Of a stretch of 64,000 nucleotides of DNA, positions 7,008 to 14,327 are shown piece by piece. Below the pieces are notes generated by a model. The model was given only the letters and a program-made list of their open reading frames with translations. It was not told the origin of the DNA and made no database searches. The translations under genes and the position numbers were made by a program. Location of the stretch: assembly GCA_018335935.1 (NCBI GenBank), contig JAGXRG010000001.1, positions 46,326 to 110,325 on the forward strand, given 5' to 3'. Each line of letters starts with the position of its first letter. The stretch's first letter is position 1. Source of the DNA: Chitinophagaceae bacterium. GTDB lineage: Bacteria > Bacteroidota > Bacteroidia > Chitinophagales > Chitinophagaceae.

Positions 7008-8981
7008 ATGTTAGAAGCTAAAATACCTGCAGGAAAATTAGAAGACAAATGGACTGATTATAAAGGTCATTGCAAGTTAGTAAACCCTGCCAACAAAAGA
7101 AAATTAGAAGTTATTGTTGTTGGAACCGGATTAGCTGGAGCTAGTGCTGCTGCTAGCTTAGGTGAAATGGGATATAAAGTAAAAGCATTTTGCTTTCAAG
7201 ATTCTCCTCGAAGAGCACATAGCATTGCTGCCCAAGGTGGAATTAATGCAGCAAAAAATTATCAGAACGATGGTGATAGTATTTTTAGATTATTCTATGA
7301 TACCATTAAAGGTGGAGATTATCGTTCTCGTGAAGCCAACGTTCATCGTTTAGCAGAAGTTTCTGCAAATATTATTGATCAATGTGTTGCACAAGGTGTT
7401 CCCTTTGCACGTGAATATGGTGGACTTTTAAGCAATAGAAGTTTTGGTGGAACTCAAGTACAACGTACATTCTATGCTGCTGGTCAAACTGGTCAGCAAT
7501 TATTAATAGGTGCCTATCAAGCCTTAGAACGTCAGGTTGCTTTAGGCAATGTAACCATGTATGCTCGACATGAAATGTTAGATATTGTTAAGATAGATGA
7601 TAAAGCTCGTGGTATAATTGCTCGTGATTTAGTGAGTGGAAAATTAGAACGTCATTTTGGACATGCAGTTTTATTATGTACTGGAGGCTATGGTAATGTT
7701 TTTTACCTCTCTACAAATGCCATGGGCAGTAATGTAACAGCAGCTTGGAAAGCCCATAAACAAGGTGCTGCATTTGCAAATCCTTGCTTCACACAAATTC
7801 ATCCAACTTGTATTCCAGTTAGTGGAGATCATCAATCTAAACTTACTTTAATGAGCGAAAGTTTAAGAAACGATGGTAGAATTTGGGTACCTAAAAAACA
7901 AGGTGATAATAGAAAATCTGTTGATATTCCAGAAGAAGAAAGAGATTATTATTTAGAGAGAAGATATCCTGCTTTTGGAAACCTTGTACCTAGAGATGTG
8001 GCTTCAAGAGCTGCAAAAGAAAGATGTGATGCAGGTTATGGTGTAGGTACTTCTAAACAAGCTGTATATCTAGATTTTTCTGATGCCATTCAACGCTATG
8101 GAAGAGCAGAAGTTAGCAAAAGAAATTTAGGCGAGGTTAGTGCTGAAGAAGTTACTCGTTTAGGGAAAGAAGTGGTTAAAGAAAAGTATGGTAATTTATT
8201 CGATATGTACGAAAAAATTACAGGTGAAAATCCATACGAAGTGGCGATGAGAATTTATCCCGCTGTACATTATACAATGGGTGGTTTATGGGTAGATTAT
8301 GAATTAATGACGAATGTTAGAGGGTTATACGCTTTGGGTGAAGCCAACTTTAGTGATCATGGTGCCAACCGTTTAGGTGCAAGTGCTTTAATGCAAGGCT
8401 TAGCAGATGGATATTTTGTTATACCATATACTTTAGGTAATTTTTTAGCCGATGAAATTTATGCTAAATCCATCGAAACTAATCATCCTGCTTTTGAAGA
8501 AGCAGAACAAAAAGTGAATGATAGAATTCAAACTTTAATGAATATAAAGGGTACTCAATCTGTTGAAAGTTTTCACAAACGTTTAGGTAAAATAATGTGG
8601 GATAAATGTGGCATGGCCCGTAATGCTGAAGGATTACAACAAGCCATTAAAGAAATTCAGCAATTAAAAAAAGAATTTTGGAGCGATGTGAGAATTCCTG
8701 GATCTATAAATGAGTTTAATCCAGAATTGGATAAAGCAGGAAGAGTGGCTGATTTTATTGAGCTGGGTGAATTAATGTGTTTAGATGCTTTAACGAGAGA
8801 AGAAAGTTGTGGTGGGCATTTTAGAGAAGAACATCAAACAGAAGAAGGTGAAGCTTTAAGACATGATGATAAATTTATGTACGTTTCTGCATGGCAAATG
8901 AAAGGCGAACATGAATGGGAATTGATTAAAGAAACATTGAATTATGATGTTATTAAACCAACACAAAGAAATTATAAATAA
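7008..8981 (+). CDS. sdhA: Succinate dehydrogenase / fumarate reductase flavoprotein subunit
   Basis: The 657-residue protein is the catalytic flavoprotein that interconverts succinate and fumarate. It has an N-terminal FAD-binding fold ([20 protein letters not shown]), the His of [14 protein letters not shown] that covalently binds FAD, the active-site region with HPTCIP and [17 protein letters not shown], and [12 protein letters not shown]. The C-terminal helical domain is complete. ATG at 7008 ([15 protein letters not shown]) is preferred; the track start at 6990 is a TTG inside the repeat. The downstream partner sdhB is separated from it by an inserted element. Confidence 0.96.
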   Translation: MLEAKIPAGKLEDKWTDYKGHCKLVNPANKRKLEVIVVGTGLAGASAAASLGEMGYKVKAFCFQDSPRRAHSIAAQGGINAAKNYQNDGDSIFRLFYDTIKGGDYRSREANVHRLAEVSANIIDQCVAQGVPFAREYGGLLSNRSFGGTQVQRTFYAAGQTGQQLLIGAYQALERQVALGNVTMYARHEMLDIVKIDDKARGIIARDLVSGKLERHFGHAVLLCTGGYGNVFYLSTNAMGSNVTAAWKAHKQGAAFANPCFTQIHPTCIPVSGDHQSKLTLMSESLRNDGRIWVPKKQGDNRKSVDIPEEERDYYLERRYPAFGNLVPRDVASRAAKERCDAGYGVGTSKQAVYLDFSDAIQRYGRAEVSKRNLGEVSAEEVTRLGKEVVKEKYGNLFDMYEKITGENPYEVAMRIYPAVHYTMGGLWVDYELMTNVRGLYALGEANFSDHGANRLGASALMQGLADGYFVIPYTLGNFLADEIYAKSIETNHPAFEEAEQKVNDRIQTLMNIKGTQSVESFHKRLGKIMWDKCGMARNAEGLQQAIKEIQQLKKEFWSDVRIPGSINEFNPELDKAGRVADFIELGELMCLDALTREESCGGHFREEHQTEEGEALRHDDKFMYVSAWQMKGEHEWELIKETLNYDVIKPTQRNYK

Positions 8982-8987
8982 TGATTC

Positions 8988-9453
8988 AATTTGGCAATTC
9001 GATAATTTGAAAATGCTATGAATTATAATAAAGAAAATGTTGTTCTAAAAAAATCAATTGCGTTTTCTTTGGCTTTGATTGATTATGTTGAGTTGCTTGA
9101 AAACAATAAAAAATTTGTTATTGCAAATCAACTCATGAAAAGTGGAACATCAATTGGGGCAAACATTCATGAAGCACAAAATGCAGAAAGTAAATTAGAT
9201 TTTATTCATAAGTTTAAAATTGCAGCAAAAGAAATAGAGGAGACCAAATATTGGTTTACACTTTGTAGAGAATCAAAAAACTATCCTAATTGCAGTAACT
9301 TAATTGAACAATTAAAAGAAATTGAAAAAATAGTAACAAAAATTATAGTATCAAGTAAAACAATTCGACAATGAGTTAATACTTCAATTCGAAAATAAAT
9401 TCAAAATAATTTTTAATAATTGTCGAATTCTCAAATTGTCGAATTACCAAATT
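8988..9453 (+). mobile_element. Candidate short mobile cassette: four-helix-bundle gene flanked by 27-bp inverted repeats
   Basis: The left terminus 8988-9014 begins AATTTGGCAATTCGATAATT. The reverse complement of the right terminus 9427-9453 begins AATTTGGTAATTCGACAATT. The two match at 24 of 27 positions. They enclose one gene (9018-9374) and about 50 bases of related repeat. The element sits exactly between the sdhA stop and the sdhB start. There is no transposase, so any movement would depend on another enzyme or on the four-helix-bundle protein. Mobility is inference; the inverted repeats are seen directly. Confidence 0.6.
9018..9374 (+). CDS. Four-helix-bundle protein (S23 / IVS-protein family)
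   Basis: The 118 residues match the four-helix-bundle family first seen in 23S rRNA intervening sequences and related to the Avd accessory protein of diversity-generating retroelements. Visible landmarks are LALIDYVELLE, ANQLMKSGTSIGANIHEAQN and FIHKFKIAAKEIEETKYWF, all characteristic. Family members bind nucleic acid in some cases; a chromosomal role is unknown. The gene lies inside the sdhCAB operon, where it has no metabolic reason to be, and is bounded by inverted repeats. Its stop overlaps another copy of the repeat phrase CAATTCGACAAT. Confidence 0.92.
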   Translation: MNYNKENVVLKKSIAFSLALIDYVELLENNKKFVIANQLMKSGTSIGANIHEAQNAESKLDFIHKFKIAAKEIEETKYWFTLCRESKNYPNCSNLIEQLKEIEKIVTKIIVSSKTIRQ

Positions 9454-9460
9454 TAAATAT

Positions 9461-10225
9461 ATGGAACATTACACAATGAATCTAAACTTAAAGGTTTGGC
9501 GTCAGAAAAATTGTCAAACAAAAGGCCAATTCAAACTTTACAAAGTAGAAAATATTTCTACAGAAATGTCTTTTCTTGAAATGTTCGACGTGTTGAATGA
9601 ACAATTAATTGCTACTGGTGAAGACCCTATTGCTTTTGATCATGATTGTAGAGAGGGCATTTGTGGTGCTTGCAGTATGTACATTGATGGTAAACCACAT
9701 GGACCATGGGAAGCAAATACAACTTGTCAGCTTCATATGAGAGCATTTAAAGATGGTGATACTATAGTTGTTGAACCATGGAGAGCTAATGCTTTTCCGG
9801 TAATTAAAGATTTAGTTGTAGATCGTACAGCATTCGATAGAATCATTCAAGCAGGTGGATATATCAGTGTAAACACTGGTAATGCTGTTGATGGAAACTC
9901 GCTTCCTATAAATAAGGATAAAGCAGATGCTGCTTTTGCTGCTGCTATGTGTATTGGTTGTGGTGCTTGTGTTGCAGCTTGTAAAAATAGTAGTGCAATG
10001 TTATTCTTGAGTGCAAAGGTTTCTCATTTAGCTTTATTACCTCAAGGAGAACCTGAACGTCATTCTAGAGTAATTAATATGGTTACTCAAATGGATAAAG
10101 AAGGATTTGGTTCTTGTACTAATACTGGTGCTTGTGAAGCAACTTGTCCGAAAGAAATTTCAATAGCAAATATCGCTCGATTAAATAGTGAATATTTAAC
10201 TGCTAGTTTGGTATCGGAAAAGTAA
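9461..10225 (+). CDS. sdhB: Succinate dehydrogenase / fumarate reductase iron-sulfur subunit
   Basis: The 254-residue protein carries electrons between SdhA and SdhC. It has the plant-type 2Fe-2S motif ([15 protein letters not shown], with the distal Cys in TTCQLHM) and two C-terminal cluster motifs ([15 protein letters not shown] and [14 protein letters not shown]). A start at 9476 ([12 protein letters not shown]) is also possible. The right inverted repeat of the inserted element ends eight bases before the first ATG. The last 19 codons are duplicated in diverged form at 18009-18065, on the far side of the peptide-export cassette. Confidence 0.95.
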   Translation: MEHYTMNLNLKVWRQKNCQTKGQFKLYKVENISTEMSFLEMFDVLNEQLIATGEDPIAFDHDCREGICGACSMYIDGKPHGPWEANTTCQLHMRAFKDGDTIVVEPWRANAFPVIKDLVVDRTAFDRIIQAGGYISVNTGNAVDGNSLPINKDKADAAFAAAMCIGCGACVAACKNSSAMLFLSAKVSHLALLPQGEPERHSRVINMVTQMDKEGFGSCTNTGACEATCPKEISIANIARLNSEYLTASLVSEK

Positions 10226-10370
10226 TATTAATTAAATTTTATTTCTTCTACTTTAAAAAATATTTGGTAAATATCAAAAAACACTTAATTTAGTTGTATA
10301 AACTAATAATGTTTATGTTATTATTACTTATTAACATCTTTATTTTATCTTTATCGGCTCTAACATTATT

Positions 10371-10402
10371 CAGCAATTCAGCAATTCAGCAATTCAGCAA
10401 TT
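10371..10402. repeat. Octamer tandem array (CAGCAATT)4
   Basis: Four exact copies of CAGCAATT are followed by CAGCAAAA. The array lies in the spacer between sdhB and the peptide gene. Confidence 0.9.
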
Positions 10403-10705
10403 CAGCAAAATAAAAATATCAAATATGTTCTGCTTAGCAGACATCTTCAAATTGATATAAATCATATTATACTCATTTCAACTATTTCAAAAAAAATTAT
10501 ATTCAAACAATTTTTTTACAAGCAAAGTAGTGTGTACAACTATCTGCTTGTAAAAAAGCAGCCTTATGTTTTGTGTGTACAGCAAAATTTGAGGCTACAA
10601 AAAAAATCCTTATATGTTAAGTAAATCATCTGTTCAACTTTACTGAACTTTAAGGTAACAAATACTAAGCAGTAAGCCACTCTTTGTTAAGAGTACACTA
10701 AAACT

Positions 10706-10729
10706 ATTTGCTATTTATAAATAGCAAAT
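10706..10729. promoter_or_regulatory. Perfect 24-bp palindrome upstream of the peptide gene
   Basis: The half-site ATTTGCTATTTA is followed directly by its exact complement. It lies 137 bases before the ATG at 10866. It could be a dimeric operator or an RNA hairpin. Confidence 0.5.
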
Positions 10730-10865
10730 TATAAAAAGTTGTGGATGCTATCTTGTACTTGTTGGGTAAAAGCAACAACCCTAATGTTGCTAAATAATAC
10801 AACTAGCTTTATACTCTTTAAAGTTAAAAGAGGGTTAAGTGTATATTTAAATTAACTTTATTTTT

Positions 10866-11129
10866 ATGCTAAAAAAATTTGAAAACTTAGGTACTGCTTT
10901 AAGCAGAAATGAAAGTAAAAAAATTATAGGGGGCGATGGTTATAACGATTTGATTGTTGATGATGGTGGTATAAAATGTTCTTATACAAAAAAATCTACC
11001 GCAGAATGTAATAATGCTTCTTTTGGTAATACATATTGTCAAGTAAATGACTTAGCAGTTTGCAATCAAGGTGCAAATAATCTTTGTTCAAGTAATTCAT
11101 GCTGTGCTTCAGCTAGTTGCTCTTATTAA
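10866..11129 (+). CDS. Cys-rich peptide precursor with double-glycine leader
   Basis: The 87-residue protein starts with a 23-residue leader (MLKKFENLGTALSRNESKKI then IGG) of the type cleaved by C39 peptidases: hydrophobic spacing, an L-S-R-N-E-x-K-K core and a terminal GG. The predicted 64-residue core starts DGYNDLIVDDGG and has eight cysteines, six of them in the last 30 residues, including an adjacent CC pair, enough for four disulfides. The core is rich in Asn, Ser and Ala and shows no lanthionine dehydratase context. Downstream genes encode two thiol/disulfide proteins, a C39-ABC exporter and an HlyD adaptor, so this is most likely a secreted disulfide-bonded peptide (bacteriocin-like or signalling). 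Activity is unknown. Confidence 0.85.
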   Translation: MLKKFENLGTALSRNESKKIIGGDGYNDLIVDDGGIKCSYTKKSTAECNNASFGNTYCQVNDLAVCNQGANNLCSSNSCCASASCSY

Positions 11130-11137
11130 ATTAGACT

Positions 11138-11168
11138 ATGGATCTGCTTTATTTAAAAGCAGATCCAT
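11138..11168 (+). terminator. Strong hairpin between the peptide gene and the export genes (attenuator-like)
   Basis: ATGGATCTGCTTT and AAAGCAGATCCAT form a perfect 13-bp stem with a 5-base loop, nine bases after the peptide stop. No long U tract follows, so partial termination or 3'-end protection of the precursor mRNA is likelier than full termination. Its CTGCTT/AAGCAG core also occurs in two hairpins upstream of the peptide gene. Confidence 0.7.
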
Positions 11169-11208
11169 TATTAAACAATATATTAATTTGTATGAGAGAA
11201 TTTCACTT

Positions 11209-12669
11209 ATGAACAATTCAATAAAATTGGGTATGATTAAATCATTTTTTTTCCTTTTTTTTTCAATTACGAGCTCAGATTTAATTTGTCAAACAACAGT
11301 AATTTATAAATATAAAAGAGACTTAAATTTAAGAAGCGACTCAATTTTTTTGAGATTTTTCAAACAAACAAATTCACCATATGAAGGAGACAGGGAAATC
11401 CATCCATTTTCTAAAACATACTTTAGTAAAAATGATACGAACTATATAAAGTACACTATAAAATTAAATGACACAACATGCTCATTTAATGACGATTTAT
11501 TTGGTCATGAAGTTATCATTATTCCAAAAGACACATTAGAATTTACTTTAGAAATGAAGCCAATAGAGGATTCGTTTAAACTAAATAAGAAATTTCCAAG
11601 CCCTTGGATGTTGAATTTATATTTCTCTGGAAAGAATAAATTTATCTATGAAATATTTGACTCATTAGCTTTTGTAAGTGGAGATTTAAGAAATTCAAAT
11701 TTAAATATTAACATTGTTAATGGAGATTATACCAAATTATTAGATACTATATTTAATATTTACAAGTACAGATTAGACTACTTGAATAAATATTGTTTAA
11801 ACCATAACATACCCAAGAATATTCAAAGGTTGGTAACCAATGAAATTCGTTCTTCATATTTAATTAATTTATTATCTCAATACAAAGACACACTCAACTA
11901 TAAGACCAATTTTCATAAAGCTTTCGAAGATATTGAACTGAACGATTCAGTATTGTTTTTTCAAACAATCTTATTTTCAAATTTAGTTCTCATGTATGAA
12001 AGAATAGTTAACAAGCTAAATAATACAGAAATTCCACTTGTTAAAACTTATTCAGTTTGTAAAGAAAAATATACTAATCCAATTCGAGATTATTTATTGC
12101 ATGTATATGTAAAAAATGCAATTATCAATAAAGAAAAATTTGCAGATTCATTATTGTTTGACTTTAAACAAATTTGTACCAATTTAATATACTTAAACTA
12201 TTTAGACTCACTAAAAGTTATTTATAAGCAAAAGCAAAAATTGATTTTATTGGATGCTCTCAATGATTCAATAATTGATACAAAAGGTAATAAAATAAAA
12301 ATAAAAAATCTTTTAAAAGATAAGTTTGTTGTCCTTGATTGTTGGGCTTCATGGTGCAAACCCTGTCTTTTAGAACTACCATTTAGTATGAGTTTCCAAA
12401 AAATCTTTAAAGAAAAAGTTGACTTTATTTTTCTGTCTTTTGATAGGGATAAATCCAGTTGGTTGTTGAAACTTAAATCATTAAAATTTAAAGGAAAACA
12501 TTACTTATTGAATAAGAACTTCGAATCAAATTTTGCAAATTATTTTAATATAAATTCTATTCCCAGATATTTAATATTTAATAATAAAGGACAATTAGTT
12601 TCAGACGATGCACCAAGACCATCAGAAAAAATATTTACAAAAATGATTGACAAATTAATTACTAAATAA
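11209..12669 (+). CDS. Exported TlpA-like thiol-disulfide protein with long N-terminal domain
   Basis: ATG at 11209 (MNNSIKLGMIKSFFFLFFSI) gives 486 residues with a signal peptide. The track start at 11071 overlaps the peptide gene and is rejected. Residues 30-350 form an uncharacterised, charged, AT-rich-coded domain. The C terminus is a thioredoxin fold with the redox motif WASWCKPCLLELP and a cis-Pro in NINSIPRYLIF. TlpA-like proteins act in the periplasm as reductases or isomerases. Placed between a Cys-rich precursor and its exporter, it probably handles the disulfides of the peptide. The gene ends three bases before the next start. Confidence 0.82.
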   Translation: MNNSIKLGMIKSFFFLFFSITSSDLICQTTVIYKYKRDLNLRSDSIFLRFFKQTNSPYEGDREIHPFSKTYFSKNDTNYIKYTIKLNDTTCSFNDDLFGHEVIIIPKDTLEFTLEMKPIEDSFKLNKKFPSPWMLNLYFSGKNKFIYEIFDSLAFVSGDLRNSNLNINIVNGDYTKLLDTIFNIYKYRLDYLNKYCLNHNIPKNIQRLVTNEIRSSYLINLLSQYKDTLNYKTNFHKAFEDIELNDSVLFFQTILFSNLVLMYERIVNKLNNTEIPLVKTYSVCKEKYTNPIRDYLLHVYVKNAIINKEKFADSLLFDFKQICTNLIYLNYLDSLKVIYKQKQKLILLDALNDSIIDTKGNKIKIKNLLKDKFVVLDCWASWCKPCLLELPFSMSFQKIFKEKVDFIFLSFDRDKSSWLLKLKSLKFKGKHYLLNKNFESNFANYFNINSIPRYLIFNNKGQLVSDDAPRPSEKIFTKMIDKLITK

Positions 12670-12672
12670 ACT

Positions 12673-14283
12673 ATGATAAACTCATATAGTAATATAGAAT
12701 CAATAACAATTATTTTAATTCAGCACTTTAAATTACCAATTACCAAATCGACAGCAAGAGAAAGTATTAAAAATCATCCTGATTATCCTAGTTTATTAAG
12801 CATTAGTGATAGTTTAAATAAATGGCAAATACCTAATGCAGCTTTTAAAATAGAAGCAAATAAATTATCAGAGTTACCCTTGCCGTTTATAGCACATTTA
12901 GTAAAAGCAAATAGTGCATTTGCATTGGTAACAAGTATTGGCAGTAACAGTATTACTTACCAAACTGGCACTACAGCAAAAAGTAAACAATCAATTACAA
13001 TTAAAGATTTTCTAAAAATTTGGGATGGTGTGGTTTTATTAACAGAACCAACAGCACAAAGTGCAGAGCCAAATTATAAAAAAGCCAAACAACAAGAAAC
13101 CATACGTCAACTTAAAATGCCTTTATATACTAGCATTGGCTTATTGCTTACTTTAATTCTTGGAATTTTAACTATTAACAATACAATATTAACTTTTAGC
13201 TTAATAAAGTTTTTAGGTATTATTGTTACAACACTTTTGCTTTGGTATGAGGTAGATAATGGCAACCCTTTTTTGCAACAAATTTGTACAGGCACATCCA
13301 AAACAAATTGCAATGCCATACTTAACAGTAAAGATGCAAAGTTGTTTGGCATTATTAGTTGGAGCGAGATAGGCTTTTTTTATTTTGCAAGTGGTTGGTT
13401 ATTATTATTGTTTAGCAGTTGGTTGCCTACCCCTGCACAAACACTGCCAATAATAGTATGGTTAAATTTATTGGCAATGCCATATACTGTTTTCTCTGTT
13501 TATTATCAATGGCGTATTGCAAAGCAATGGTGCAGGTTATGCCTTACTGTGCAAGTATTGTTGGTAGCAGAGCTTATAGTTAGTATTACTACAAATCAAT
13601 TTTACAACTTATCAATCAATCAACTTTTCAATCAATCCACCAATCAACTTTTTATCTTTTCAATTATTCTCCCAGTTGCAATTTGGTATTTACTAAAAAT
13701 GCCTCTTAAAACAAGTCAAGAAGCAAAAAATGTAAAAAGGCAATTAATACGTTTAAAGTTCAATAACAACATTTTTAATGTATTGCTACTGAAACAAAAA
13801 AAAATAGCTGTTATTGCAAATGATTTGGGTATTGTAATGGGTAATCCAAATGGAGATAATACAATTATTAAAGTGTGTAATCCTTATTGTGGACCCTGTG
13901 CCAAGGGTCATACCAAAATTCATAATCTTTTAGAAATAACCCCTAACTTAAGAGTACAAGTATTGTTTACAGCAACTAATAAAGAGGGCGATATTAAAAC
14001 TCCACCCATAAAACACTTACTAGCCATTGCAGCCAAAGGAGATGCAACACTAACAGCCCAAGCAATGGAAGATTGGTATAAAGCTCCTAAAAAAGACTAT
14101 GAAACTTTTGCAAAAAAATATCCAATTAACAAGGAAGAACTAGATAAACAAATAAACATAATTGATGAGATGAGCAAATGGTGTGAAGAAACTAAAATAA
14201 GTTTCACTCCAACTTACTTTATCAATGGCTATCAAATACCAGATATTTATGACTTAGATGATATAGGATATTTTTTAAACTAA
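12673..14283 (+). CDS. VKOR / DsbA-like membrane disulfide-forming protein with degenerate C39 domain
   Basis: The 536-residue fusion has three parts. Residues 1-125 resemble a peptidase C39 fold (KNHPDYPSLLSISDSLNKW) but lack the catalytic Cys, so it is probably a leader- or substrate-docking domain. Residues 145-340 are a VKOR membrane domain with the outer Cys pair in QQICTGTSKTNCNAIL and the active CRLC motif. Residues 350-536 are a DsbA-like thioredoxin domain with NPYCGPCAKGH. Such fusions make disulfides using quinone as electron acceptor. An octamer repeat array (13594-13649) is translated in the loop before the last VKOR helix as SINQLFNQSTNQLF. Confidence 0.88.
   Translation: MINSYSNIESITIILIQHFKLPITKSTARESIKNHPDYPSLLSISDSLNKWQIPNAAFKIEANKLSELPLPFIAHLVKANSAFALVTSIGSNSITYQTGTTAKSKQSITIKDFLKIWDGVVLLTEPTAQSAEPNYKKAKQQETIRQLKMPLYTSIGLLLTLILGILTINNTILTFSLIKFLGIIVTTLLLWYEVDNGNPFLQQICTGTSKTNCNAILNSKDAKLFGIISWSEIGFFYFASGWLLLLFSSWLPTPAQTLPIIVWLNLLAMPYTVFSVYYQWRIAKQWCRLCLTVQVLLVAELIVSITTNQFYNLSINQLFNQSTNQLFIFSIILPVAIWYLLKMPLKTSQEAKNVKRQLIRLKFNNNIFNVLLLKQKKIAVIANDLGIVMGNPNGDNTIIKVCNPYCGPCAKGHTKIHNLLEITPNLRVQVLFTATNKEGDIKTPPIKHLLAIAAKGDATLTAQAMEDWYKAPKKDYETFAKKYPINKEELDKQINIIDEMSKWCEETKISFTPTYFINGYQIPDIYDLDDIGYFLN
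13594..13649. repeat. In-gene octamer array, AATCAAC(C/T) family
   Basis: Seven consecutive octamers (AATCAATT, TTACAACT, TATCAATC, AATCAACT, TTTCAATC, AATCCACC, AATCAACT) lie in frame within the VKOR gene. The consensus is the complement of the GGTTGAT(G/T) array at 19709-19780 and matches the array at 40789-40836. Confidence 0.75.
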
Positions 14284-14327
14284 ACTTTTGCTTTTTCCAA
14301 TCTTATTATTTCAAACAATAATTAATT

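Larger units (their letters stand above)
10226..10865. other. 640-bp non-coding leader region of the peptide cassette
   Basis: No convincing gene is present. The region holds an octamer array (10371-10402), a TCTGC-TTA-GCAGA hairpin (10429-10441), a CTGCTT/AAGCAG hairpin (10544-10561), two copies of GTGTGTACA 43 bp apart (10530 and 10573), a perfect 24-bp palindrome with half-site ATTTGCTATTTA (10706-10729) and an AGCAACA/TGTTGCT hairpin (10771-10791). This density of structure suggests a long regulated 5' leader or several operators for the peptide gene at 10866. Confidence 0.5.

Noticed and set aside
9018-9374. rRNA intervening sequence
   Set aside because: The gene belongs to the IVS-protein family but there is no rRNA in the window; it sits between sdhA and sdhB.
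11071-11208. N-terminal extension of the TlpA-like ORF
   Set aside because: It overlaps the precursor peptide gene and the hairpin, and lacks a signal peptide; the ATG at 11209 gives a clean one.
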